DNA of 45,194 nucleotides from Methanobacteriota archaeon (GTDB lineage Archaea; Halobacteriota; Methanomicrobia; Methanomicrobiales; Methanocorpusculaceae): assembly GCA_023396065.1 (NCBI GenBank), contig JAEWXF010000010.1, positions 1 through 45,194 on the forward strand, read 5' to 3'. Shown piece after piece: positions 31,893-39,559 of the stretch. Position 1 is the stretch's first letter; each line of letters opens with the position of its first letter. Made by a program: the position numbers and the translations under genes. The notes under the pieces are model-generated. The model was not told where the DNA came from and did no database searches. It was given only the letters and a program-made list of their open reading frames with translations.

Positions 31893-33034
31893 TGCTGAAT
31901 CACCGTCTCGGGATCCTTCAGGAGATGACCGGTAACTACACAGACAATCTTCTCACTTGGATCCAGCATGCCCTGCTCGGCAAGTTTTCTGATACCGGCA
32001 ACCGATGCCGCAGAGGCCGGCTCAACGCCGATACCCTCGTAACGGGCGAGATCACGCTGCATCGCGAGAATCTCCGCATCAGTCACCGACTCTGCAGTCC
32101 CGCGGGTCTCACGAATGGCACGAAGCGCTTTCTCCGCGTTGACCGGAGCACCGATACGGATTGCGGATGCAACCGTCTCCGGGTTCTGTTCCACCACAAC
32201 TTCGGGGAGGTTCCCTTTGATTGCGGCAACTACCGGGGCGGCACCTTCAGCCTGAATTGCGGTCATCATCGGGAGCGTGTCAATGTATCCGACATCGCGC
32301 CACTCGCACAGACCTTTGTAGACGGCAGAGATGTTGCCTGCGTTCCCGACCGGCAGCACAATTCTGTCCGGCACACAGCCGAGCTGATCGACCGCTTCAA
32401 ATCCGATCGTCTTCTGACCCTCCAGCCGGTACGGGTTGATGGAGTTCAGCAGATAAATTCCGTGGGTAACGCACAGCTCATGCACCATTTCCAGAGCGCG
32501 GTCAAAGTTGCCGCGAATGGAGATGACTTTGGCCCCGTGCATCAGTGCCTGCGCAACTTTTCCGAGAGCAACATGGCCTGCCGGAAGCAGAACGACGGCC
32601 GGCATTCCTGCTTTTGCTGCATATACTGCCATGGAGGCAGAGGTGTTTCCGGTGGATGCACAGGCAACGATATTTTTCCCGAGCTGCTTTGCCATTGAAA
32701 CACCGAGCGTCATACCGCGGTCCTTGAAGGAGCCGGACGGGTTCATTCCCTCGTGCTTTGCATAGAGGTTGGGTAACCCGAGTTCTTCACCGATTTTTTT
32801 CAGGTGATAGAGCGGGGTTCCCCCTTCCTGAAGGGTAACCGGTTCGATTCTGACCGGGAGGAACTCTTTGTATCTCCATACGGAGATCGGGCGTTTGGAG
32901 AGTTCTTCATGGCTGACGGTGATCTCATCAAGATCATATTTGACGGCCAGAAGATGGCCGCATTTCTCACAGTTGTACACGATAGCATCGGGGGGATACT
33001 CCGCACCGCAGTGTACACAGACGAGACGATACAT
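31835..33034 (-). CDS. thrC: Threonine synthase
   Basis: 399 residues. An N-terminal zinc-finger-like CVHC...CEKC (residues 6-26) is followed by the fold-type II PLP domain: GGTPLYHL, NPSGSFKDRG with the PLP Lys (about residue 105), STGNTSASMAVYAAKAG, and PVGNAGNISAVYKG binding the phosphate. The enzyme converts O-phosphohomoserine to threonine. Its 3' end overlaps the next gene by 58 bases. A CCAATATATAGG sequence begins only 5 bases upstream of the ATG, too close for a normal TATA box. Confidence 0.95.
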   Translation of the reverse strand: MYRLVCVHCGAEYPPDAIVYNCEKCGHLLAVKYDLDEITVSHEELSKRPISVWRYKEFLPVRIEPVTLQEGGTPLYHLKKIGEELGLPNLYAKHEGMNPSGSFKDRGMTLGVSMAKQLGKNIVACASTGNTSASMAVYAAKAGMPAVVLLPAGHVALGKVAQALMHGAKVISIRGNFDRALEMVHELCVTHGIYLLNSINPYRLEGQKTIGFEAVDQLGCVPDRIVLPVGNAGNISAVYKGLCEWRDVGYIDTLPMMTAIQAEGAAPVVAAIKGNLPEVVVEQNPETVASAIRIGAPVNAEKALRAIRETRGTAESVTDAEILAMQRDLARYEGIGVEPASAASVAGIRKLAEQGMLDPSEKIVCVVTGHLLKDPETVIQQCAPPIEIDPTIEALLSVL

Positions 33035-33066
33035 GCCTATATATTGGATGCTGCTAGGTTAGAATG

Positions 33067-33825
33067 TTATTCCCACGATACCTTTTTTGCAGGAACGCCG
33101 CCGATTTTCAGGAAGAGAATCCAGAGTGCCGCAGGAACAAGGAATGCGGCAGGGACGGCATACCGGTCGGCAAGACTGCCGGTCCAGAATCCGAGAAACA
33201 GCACAATGGCTGTGGCCAGTAGGAGAATGGCGTAGAGTTTCGGTCGGATGTCTGTTCCGCCATCTTCAACGGTTCCCCGGATGCGGCGGAACCGGAACGG
33301 GTAGAGGTAATGAATTCCCGAGTTGTCACAGGTATCTTCAAGGAGGTGCAGCAGGCAGCCAAGGAGAAATGTGGCTCCGAATATCCAGATTTGGGGATTG
33401 TCACGCAGGAATTCCAGGTACGGAATCATGGAGAGGGCATAGCAGATCAGCCAGACCCAGAGGGTAAGGAGAGCTGAAATGCAGATGACACCGATCGGCG
33501 AGTGCGGCAGTTCGCGGTGTCCCTGTTTCGGGAGAATCTTCTGACCAAAGATGCCGACAAAGATCAGGGAGAGCGGTTTGTAGCAGAGAAAGTAGATTGT
33601 GTATCCAATCAGGGGGGTGAGCGGGAACCTGCGTCCTTTTGCTCCGGGGAGTGCCGAATGGAAAATCGCCGAACCCCGGCCTTTGTCAACGTCCGGGGCG
33701 ATGGAGCCGAAGAATATGCCGAGCAGAATCACCACTGCGGTGATCGGGGAGATCAAACCGGTAAGAGGTGCGAGTATCACGACCCCTGTGAGGAGGCTGA
33801 GGATGATGTGGGTGGAGCCTTTCAT
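33067..33825 (-). CDS. Membrane-bound metal-dependent hydrolase (DUF457/YdjM-like)
   Basis: 252 residues with about six TM segments. The YdjM/DUF457 pattern is visible: the starting MKGSTHIILS His, D-x-D-K-G in GSIAPDVDKGRGSAIFH, HRELPHSP near residue 105, and LLGCLLHLLEDTCDNSGIHYLYPF near 165-185, giving His and Asp clusters at the membrane interface suited to metal binding. Substrate is unknown. The ATG at 33825 gives the family N-terminus. It shares a short intergenic region with the divergent MBL gene at 33897. Confidence 0.82.
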   Translation of the reverse strand: MKGSTHIILSLLTGVVILAPLTGLISPITAVVILLGIFFGSIAPDVDKGRGSAIFHSALPGAKGRRFPLTPLIGYTIYFLCYKPLSLIFVGIFGQKILPKQGHRELPHSPIGVICISALLTLWVWLICYALSMIPYLEFLRDNPQIWIFGATFLLGCLLHLLEDTCDNSGIHYLYPFRFRRIRGTVEDGGTDIRPKLYAILLLATAIVLFLGFWTGSLADRYAVPAAFLVPAALWILFLKIGGVPAKKVSWE

Positions 33826-33896
33826 ACTGAGTAGTATGGTTTGTCTTTCCAATAATGAACGATTATCTGTTTGCGGGGAGAATATATCTTCAATAT

Positions 33897-34925
33897 ATGG
33901 CTGCGAAGAAATCGTCACGGCCCGGTGCACGGCGCCGGAAGTCGTCAAAGAAGCTGCAGAAGCAGATCGCAGGTGGTGTGGTTGTCATACTTGCTGCGGT
34001 ACTGCTGCTGCTGTTTGGCGGGGGAGCCGCGGACAGTACCTCTGTTCCGCAGCTTTCCTCGCTGGTTACGGATGAGCATGCATTGTCGATGCATGTAATC
34101 GATGTGGGCCAGGCGGATGCGATTCTGCTTTCCAAAGATGGCAAGTACGCGCTGATCGATGCAGGAGAGACGATGTCTCCGTCAGAACGTGAGGCGCGCG
34201 AGAAGCTGATGACATACTTAGCGTCGCAGAATGTGACGAAGCTTGAGTTTCTGCTTCTGACCCATCAGGATTATGATCATATCGGCAGCGCGATTGATGT
34301 GCTGAAGAAGTATCCGGTTGGTATGGTGTATGATAATGGTGTGGTGCATACGTCGGCGACGTATGAGAAGCTGATGCAGTATATTCTTGATGAGAATATT
34401 TCGTATCAGGTGGTTGGTGCCGGGGATCGGCTTGCGTCTCCCTGGAGCGATGTGACGCTGGAGGTTTTGTCTCCGCCAAAGGATCTGATTCTGGCGGGGT
34501 CGAAGCCGGATGTGAATGAGAACTCGGTTGTGGTAAAGGCGACGTACGGCACAGTTGCCTATATGCTGACGGGAGATGCTGAAAAGAAAGCTGAAGAGTT
34601 TATGCTTTCTTCCGGTGCGAATCTTTCTGCAGCGATTCTGAAGGCAGGGCATCACGGGAGTTCGTCGTCGTCGACGCAAAAGTTCCTGAATGCGGTTGGG
34701 CCGAAGGTTGTTGTTATCAGTGTGGGGGCCGGAAATGAGTACGGCCATCCGCATACGGAGCCGATGGAACGGTTCGTGAAGCTGACTCCGCATATTTACC
34801 GGACAGATATGGATGGTGATGTTGTGGTGACCACTGACGGTGCAACGTACTCGGTTGCGACACGGAATGCCCATGTGTATGATAATGTGATTGTTCCGGG
34901 TCAGCCGACTGCTGCGGCGGCGTGA
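33897..34925 (+). CDS. Membrane-anchored ComEC/Rec2-like metallo-beta-lactamase hydrolase
   Basis: About 342 residues. A basic N-terminus (AAKKSSRPGARRRKSSKKLQKQ) and one TM segment (about 24-40) precede an extracytoplasmic MBL domain: HVIDVGQADAILL, LLTHQDYDHIGSA (the HxDxDH ligands), LTGDAEKKAEE, LKAGHHGSSSSS and YGHPHTE. This is the same set as the ComEC competence nuclease domain but without the ComEC channel, so an extracellular nuclease or phosphodiesterase is plausible. The start is uncertain; an upstream in-frame ATG at 33855 would add 14 residues. DUF3006 follows after 3 bases, a pairing common in bacteria and archaea. Confidence 0.82.
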   Translation: MAAKKSSRPGARRRKSSKKLQKQIAGGVVVILAAVLLLLFGGGAADSTSVPQLSSLVTDEHALSMHVIDVGQADAILLSKDGKYALIDAGETMSPSEREAREKLMTYLASQNVTKLEFLLLTHQDYDHIGSAIDVLKKYPVGMVYDNGVVHTSATYEKLMQYILDENISYQVVGAGDRLASPWSDVTLEVLSPPKDLILAGSKPDVNENSVVVKATYGTVAYMLTGDAEKKAEEFMLSSGANLSAAILKAGHHGSSSSSTQKFLNAVGPKVVVISVGAGNEYGHPHTEPMERFVKLTPHIYRTDMDGDVVVTTDGATYSVATRNAHVYDNVIVPGQPTAAAA

Positions 34926-34928
34926 ATC

Positions 34929-35159
34929 ATGGGTGAGCGGCTGCTGGTAACGGTGGATTCTCTGGATGAGGGGAAAGCATCACTGCTGCTGCGCCTGAAC
35001 GACGGCGAGGTTCCGCTCGGTATTGTTCCCGTGTCGGCGCTGCCTGCGGGCGTGGCCGCAGGCGACATTCTCTCTCTCTCTTTTTGTGCGGAACCGGAGC
35101 TGACCGTTGCGGCACGGAATCGTGCAAATGCTCTGCATGAGCGGCTGATACGGCGATGA
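34929..35159 (+). CDS. DUF3006 family small protein
   Basis: 76 residues with the DUF3006 pattern: VTVDSLDEGKASLLL, VPLGIVPVSALPAGVAAGDILSLSF. The family is small, often encoded beside ComEC-like MBL proteins as here, and has no proven activity. It starts 3 bases after the MBL stop and overlaps the esterase gene by four bases (ATGA), so the three are one operon. Confidence 0.8.
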   Translation: MGERLLVTVDSLDEGKASLLLRLNDGEVPLGIVPVSALPAGVAAGDILSLSFCAEPELTVAARNRANALHERLIRR

Positions 35160-36124
35160 GTTTTCACGCTTGGGAGGATTCCCGGCTGAATCCTGAGGCG
35201 ACTGTATTTCTTCGCGGTCGTCCAGAGGATCTGGGTGCACGGTGGGCTGCACTGGTTCGTGCGGCGTCCGTCGGTGATCGCGAGGAGCTGCTGCACGTCC
35301 GGGCTGCACGGGATGCGGATACTCCGGCCCCGAACGGTGTTCGTGTTCTTGAGATCACTGCTCCGCGAATCCGGTTGTATGTGCCGGAACGGCACACATC
35401 TCCCTTGCAGATTGTTCTGTATTTTCACGGCGGCGGCTGGGTTCTCGGGAGTATCCGCAGTTGTACCCGGTTCTGCGGGGAACTTGCCGCAGAGGCGGGG
35501 GTGATTGTCGCGGCCGTGGAGTATCGGCTGGCTCCTGAGTTTCGGTTTCCTGCAGCTCTGGATGACGGGGTGTCCGCGTTTCTGTGGATGCAGGAGCATG
35601 CAGTCATGTACGGAGGAGACCCGGACTCCATCTTTTGTGCAGGAGACAGTGCGGGAGGAAATCTGGCTGTCGGCGTTGCTCTGCGAACTTCTGCGGAACC
35701 GGGGTTCCGGAGTGCTGCAGGACTGATGCTGCTGTATCCGGTGACGACGCTTGTTCCTGCGATGTACGGGAGTTCCTGGGAGGAGTTCGGGACCGGATAC
35801 GGACTGGATGCAGATCTGATGGAGGCGTTTGCCGAAGCTTTTGTTTCCTGCAACCTCCGGGATACCATGTATCTCTCTTTTCTTGGCGCACCGGCAGATG
35901 CGCTGCGAAGGCTGCCCCCTGTTTTATGCGTGACGGCGGAGTGTGACATTCTGCGGGATCAGGGGCGGGCGTTCTGTGACCGGCTGCGGGAGCTGGGAGT
36001 CCCGGTTCGGTACTGTTGTTTCCCCGGTGCTGTGCATCTGTTTGTGACCGTTCCCGGAATGGATCGTGACTTTCGGCGAAGCGTAATGGAGTGCACAGCG
36101 TTTTTACAGAACCGGAGCATGTGA
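35156..36124 (+). CDS. Alpha/beta hydrolase, hormone-sensitive-lipase-like esterase
   Basis: 322 residues. The oxyanion-hole motif HGGGW (about residue 95), the nucleophile elbow GDSAGGN (about 165), the LLYPV strand, an Asp in CDILRDQG (about 275), and the catalytic His in GAVHLFV (about 302) make a complete serine hydrolase triad of the HSL/acetyl-esterase family. Such enzymes hydrolyse short-chain esters. No signal peptide. The ATGA overlap with DUF3006 indicates translational coupling. A physiological substrate cannot be inferred. Confidence 0.88.
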   Translation: MSFHAWEDSRLNPEATVFLRGRPEDLGARWAALVRAASVGDREELLHVRAARDADTPAPNGVRVLEITAPRIRLYVPERHTSPLQIVLYFHGGGWVLGSIRSCTRFCGELAAEAGVIVAAVEYRLAPEFRFPAALDDGVSAFLWMQEHAVMYGGDPDSIFCAGDSAGGNLAVGVALRTSAEPGFRSAAGLMLLYPVTTLVPAMYGSSWEEFGTGYGLDADLMEAFAEAFVSCNLRDTMYLSFLGAPADALRRLPPVLCVTAECDILRDQGRAFCDRLRELGVPVRYCCFPGAVHLFVTVPGMDRDFRRSVMECTAFLQNRSM

Positions 36125-36185
36125 TTTTTCAATCCGTTCTCCATCACCCCGCAGCTATTTCTTGTTTCCCGCAGATACGTGTAGT

Positions 36186-36548
36186 ATGCAGAAAATTCTT
36201 TTCGCAGGTCTCCTTGGATTGTGCCTGCTTCTCACCGCCTGTGCCGGCTGTACCGGTCAGCCGGCAGAGGTGCCGGATCCGGTGAACTACAGCTCCCCGG
36301 TCGGCAGCTGGGCGGGACTGCCGGATGCAAGCGGTGTATATCTTGGTATGACGCTCGGTACCAACGGGACCGGGACCTATGGATATTACACCGCCGTAGA
36401 TTCCAGTGAACTGCAGGTGGAATGGTATGAGTACAGCGGAAAATATTATGTACACAATGCCACCTCGCGTGCCGGAGATGTGTTCCGTCTGAGTGAAGAC
36501 GGCAAGTCTATGATCAGTGAAAGCGGCGATACTCTGTACCGGAAATGA
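36186..36548 (+). CDS. Small lipoprotein of unknown function
   Basis: 120 residues. It begins with a lipoprotein signal (MQKILFAGLLGLCLLLTACAGC); Cys residues near 20-23 could be lipidated. The mature part of ~95 residues is polar with an SPVGSWAGLPDASGVYLGMTLGTNGTGTYGYY pattern, like small beta-barrel lipoprotein domains that describe a 'S.VGtW.g' motif. I do not recognise a family. The ATG at 36186 is closest to the signal; an ATG at 36162 would add eight residues. It precedes ftsY by 56 bases. Confidence 0.65.
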   Translation: MQKILFAGLLGLCLLLTACAGCTGQPAEVPDPVNYSSPVGSWAGLPDASGVYLGMTLGTNGTGTYGYYTAVDSSELQVEWYEYSGKYYVHNATSRAGDVFRLSEDGKSMISESGDTLYRK

Positions 36549-36604
36549 GTCCTGTGCGGCTGCTGTCAGAGGCAATTTATACTCTCAGGAGGAATTAATA
36601 CATA

Positions 36605-37738
36605 ATGTTTGAAGGGCTGAAGAAAAAACTCAGCGGTATTACGCAAAAGCTGGGACACAGTGTTGAAACCGCTTCGGTTACGACCGAGGTTGAGGTGGAG
36701 ACACCGGCTCTGCCTGAGGTTTCTGCCGCTCTGGAGGTTGTCGATACCCCTGTTCCGGAGGTCCCGGAATCGGAGATGCCGGAGGACTCCTTTACGGAAT
36801 CTGAGATCATTGTTTCGTCTCCCTCCCCGGTTTCCGAAGGCAAAAAGCCCGGATTTTTTGGCAAGCTGAAGACGCTCGTTGTCGAGCGGGAGTTTATTCT
36901 TTCGGAGAAAGATATCGATGAGACGCTGTTTGAACTTCAGATGGTGCTGATTGAGTCCGATGTTGCCTTTCCGGTTGCGGAAGCGATCACTGATCACATG
37001 AAAAAGGAGCTGGTCGGGACTCACCGGAAAATCCGCGAATCCCCTGAGGAGGTTGTGACCAATGCGCTGAAACACGCCATTCAGGAGGTGCTCGGTGACG
37101 GGTTTGATCTGGTCGGTTACATCAGGTCGCACGCAAAGCCGGTGAAGATTTTGTTTACCGGAGTGAACGGAACCGGAAAAACAACGTCTGTGGCAAAAAT
37201 TGCCTATTATCTCCAGTGTCAGGGTTTGTCCGTTGTCGTCGGGGCGGGCGATACGTTCCGTGCCGGAGCAATTGAGCAGATCCGCGTACACTGCGAGCGG
37301 CTCGGAATTAAGCTGATTGCCCATCAGGAGGGAGCTGATCCATCCGCAGTTTTGTATGATACGGTTGAGTATGCCAAAGCCCACAATATTGATGTTGTTC
37401 TTGCTGATTCCGCAGGCCGGTTCCACAACCGGGTGAACCTGATGAATCAGCTGGAGAAGATCAAACGGGTTATGAAACCTGATCTGGTCTTCTATGTGGA
37501 TGAGGCGGTTGCCGGGAACGATGCGGTGATCCGTGCCGAGGAGTTTGAGAAGACGGTCTCCACCAACGGCGTGATTCTGACAAAGGTGGACATGGACCCG
37601 AAAGGCGGTGCTGCAATTTCGATTGCCTATACGATTGGAAAACCGCTGGTGTTCCTCGGCGTCGGTCAGGAGTATTCTGATATGAAACCGTTTACGCCGT
37701 CGCTGATTATTGATGAAATCTTCGGAGGGGATGAGTAA
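36605..37738 (+). CDS. ftsY: Signal recognition particle receptor FtsY
   Basis: 377 residues. An acidic, Val/Pro/Glu-rich N-terminal A region (about 15-75) contacts the membrane, followed by the N domain and the SRP GTPase G domain: TGVNGTGKTTSVAKIAYYL (G1, about 180-200), GDTFRAGAIEQI, LADSAGRFHN (G3), LTKVDMDPKGGAAISIAY (G4), and a closing FTPSLIIDEIFGG. FtsY docks SRP-ribosome complexes at the membrane. AGGAGG at 36587-36592 lies 12 bases before the ATG. The srp54 ATG directly abuts its stop codon, so receptor and SRP protein are made together. Confidence 0.96.
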   Translation: MFEGLKKKLSGITQKLGHSVETASVTTEVEVETPALPEVSAALEVVDTPVPEVPESEMPEDSFTESEIIVSSPSPVSEGKKPGFFGKLKTLVVEREFILSEKDIDETLFELQMVLIESDVAFPVAEAITDHMKKELVGTHRKIRESPEEVVTNALKHAIQEVLGDGFDLVGYIRSHAKPVKILFTGVNGTGKTTSVAKIAYYLQCQGLSVVVGAGDTFRAGAIEQIRVHCERLGIKLIAHQEGADPSAVLYDTVEYAKAHNIDVVLADSAGRFHNRVNLMNQLEKIKRVMKPDLVFYVDEAVAGNDAVIRAEEFEKTVSTNGVILTKVDMDPKGGAAISIAYTIGKPLVFLGVGQEYSDMKPFTPSLIIDEIFGGDE

Positions 37739-39085
37739 ATGGGTCTGGATAATCTTTCCAACTCGCTGAAAGATGCGATGAAGAAGCTTGCCGGAAAAAC
37801 GGTGATTGACCGTGCGGCGGTGGATGAGCTGGTCCGTGATCTGCAGCGGGCACTTTTGTCCTCTGATGTGAATGTGAAGCTGGTGATGCAGCTGTCACAG
37901 TCGATCAAAGCCCGTGCTCTGGATGAGGAACTGCCGCCCGGTATGAATGTCCGTGAGCATGTGCTGCGGATTGTGTATCAGGAGCTGGTGAAGCTTGTCG
38001 GGAAAGAAGCTGAGTTTTCACTCCGGCCGCAAAAGATTCTGATGGCAGGTCTGCAGGGGTCGGGTAAGACGACGACGACCGGGAAGCTCTGCCGGTACTT
38101 CCAGCGGAAAGGTTTGAAGGTCGGCGCAATCGGTGCGGATAACTTCCGTCCGGGTGCGTATGCCCAGCTGGAGACGCTCTGTAAAAAGATCAATGTTCCG
38201 TGTTATGGTGATCCGCAGGAAAAGGATGCGGTGAAGATCACCCGTGACGGTCTTGCTGCTCTTAAGGATGTTGAGGTTGTCATTGTGGATACGGCAGGTC
38301 GTCACGCGCTTGAGGACGATCTGATTGAGGAGATTACGCAGATCAATGAGCTGCTGAAGCCGGATCACCGCTGGCTGGTGATCGATGCGGCTCTGGGTCA
38401 GGCGGCACGCGATCAGGCGAAGCGGTTCCATGAAGCGATCGGTATCGACGGCGTGATCGTGACGAAGATGGACGGTACGGCCAAGGGAGGAGGCGCGATG
38501 TCGGCGGTGTCGGAGACGGAGTCCGGGATTGTTTTTATCGGGAATGGTGAGACGATTGAGGATCTGGAACGTTTCGATGCGAACGGTTTCATCTCCCGGC
38601 TGCTGGGTATGGGTGATCTGAAGGCTCTCGTGGAGAAGGCCGAGGAGGCCATTAAGCCTGAGGATGTGGACGTCAATGCGATGCTCCGCGGCAAGTTTAC
38701 GCTGAATGATATGTATAAGCAGCTTGAGGCAGTGCAGAAGATGGGGCCGTTAAAGCAGGTTCTTTCCATGCTGCCGCTCGGAAATATGAATGTGCCGTCG
38801 GAGGCGCTGGACGGGACCGCGGACCGGATGAAGAAGTTCCGCATAATCATGGATTCCATGACTCCGGAGGAGCTGGATGATCCATCGCTGATCAATACGT
38901 CCCGGATGACCCGTGTTGCAAAAGGGGCGGGGGCAACTGTCGAAGAGGTCCGTGAGCTGATTAAATACTATAAGATGATGCAGAAAACGCTGAAAGGGTT
39001 CCGCGGCAACCGGATGGCGATGAATAAGATGATGAAGCAGATGAACAAGGGCGGGGGAGATCTCGGTCCCATGGGCCCGATGTGA
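37739..39085 (+). CDS. srp54: Signal recognition particle protein SRP54
   Basis: 448 residues with an N domain, G domain (GLQGSGKTTTTGKLCRYF near 103-120, GADNFRPGAYAQL, VDTAGRHALED, TKMDGTAKGGGAMSA) and a Met-rich M domain from about 300 (MLRGKFTLNDMYKQLEAVQKMGP...MKMMQKTLKGFRGNRMAMNKMMKQMNKGGG). It binds signal peptides and 7S RNA. It starts immediately after the ftsY stop, with GGAGGGGATGA at the end of ftsY as ribosome binding site. Repeat C begins at the base after its TGA stop. Confidence 0.97.
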   Translation: MGLDNLSNSLKDAMKKLAGKTVIDRAAVDELVRDLQRALLSSDVNVKLVMQLSQSIKARALDEELPPGMNVREHVLRIVYQELVKLVGKEAEFSLRPQKILMAGLQGSGKTTTTGKLCRYFQRKGLKVGAIGADNFRPGAYAQLETLCKKINVPCYGDPQEKDAVKITRDGLAALKDVEVVIVDTAGRHALEDDLIEEITQINELLKPDHRWLVIDAALGQAARDQAKRFHEAIGIDGVIVTKMDGTAKGGGAMSAVSETESGIVFIGNGETIEDLERFDANGFISRLLGMGDLKALVEKAEEAIKPEDVDVNAMLRGKFTLNDMYKQLEAVQKMGPLKQVLSMLPLGNMNVPSEALDGTADRMKKFRIIMDSMTPEELDDPSLINTSRMTRVAKGAGATVEEVRELIKYYKMMQKTLKGFRGNRMAMNKMMKQMNKGGGDLGPMGPM

Positions 39086-39260
39086 TTCGAACACGCACCT
39101 TTCTAATGTAGGGTCTGCTGCCCCGGAACGGGTAGCAGCAGACCCTACAGAAACGCACGTCTTCGACGCACTCGCCCTCCGGGCTGCGGTTTGCGACTGC
39201 GACCCACGAAGTGGGGAGTGGAGCAGGATGCGAAGCGGTTTGCGACTGCGGCTTGCAGAG
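39086..39260 (+). repeat. Repeat C, left part
   Basis: It begins TTCGAACACGCACCTTTC directly after the srp54 stop. The long imperfect palindrome GTAGGGTCTGCTGCC...GGTAGCAGCAGACCCTAC spans 39108-39148, and the CTTCGACGCACTCGCCCTCCGGGCTGCGG module follows. A local direct repeat, GCGGTTTGCGACTGCG, occurs at about 39186 and 39235. The right limit (39260) is approximate. Confidence 0.75.
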
Positions 39261-39305
39261 GTATGACCCAAGCTACTCGTTTTTTCAGCAGGGGAATACT
39301 GTAGT

Positions 39306-39411
39306 ATGATATTTTTCGGCAAAGTTAGCGGTTGTAACCGGAGCTGCAAAAGGTATCGGGAAAGCGGTTGCCGTCCGGTTTGCAGCGGCTGGGGCTCACG
39401 TTGCGGGTTTT
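39306..39411 (+). pseudogene. Truncated, frameshifted short-chain dehydrogenase (SDR) gene remnant
   Basis: Reading from the ATG at 39306 gives MIFFGKV. After skipping one extra base (A at 39327) the frame continues AVVTGAAKGIGKAVAVRFAAAGAHVAG, the first beta-alpha-beta unit of an SDR with the T-G-x-x-x-G-I-G cofactor motif. The similarity ends near 39411, where the right part of repeat C begins. Only about 35 of the usual ~250 codons remain, so the gene is dead. The stretch upstream may hold its old promoter. Confidence 0.75.
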
Positions 39412-39414
39412 CCT

Positions 39415-39534
39415 CCCACTAGGGGTAACCCTCTCCGAGCCCGGAGGGCGAGTGCGTCGAAGATATCAATTCCTGTGGGGGTCACTGCCCCGGACAGGGG
39501 CAGCAGACCCTACATTAGGAATTGGTATGTTCGA
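39415..39534 (-). repeat. Repeat C, right part
   Basis: CCCACTAGGGGTAACCCTCTCCGAGCCCGGAGGGCGAGTGCGTCGAAG is the inverted counterpart of the opening of repeat A. A GCCCC...GGGGC hairpin, GCAGACCCTACATTAGGAA and a terminal TATGTTCGA follow. Together with the left part it frames the SDR remnant in inverted orientation. It ends 26 bases before the stop of the convergent nucleotidyltransferase gene. Confidence 0.75.
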
Positions 39535-39559
39535 TTTACACGATTGTGTAAAAAGAGAT

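Noticed and set aside
33067..33948. Start of the DUF457 protein at 33948
   Set aside because: The extra 41 residues are hydrophilic, overlap the divergent MBL gene, and the family N-terminus begins at the Met at 33825.
39086..39534. Repeat C as a complete insertion sequence
   Set aside because: No transposase frame is present; the only coding similarity is the dehydrogenase stump.
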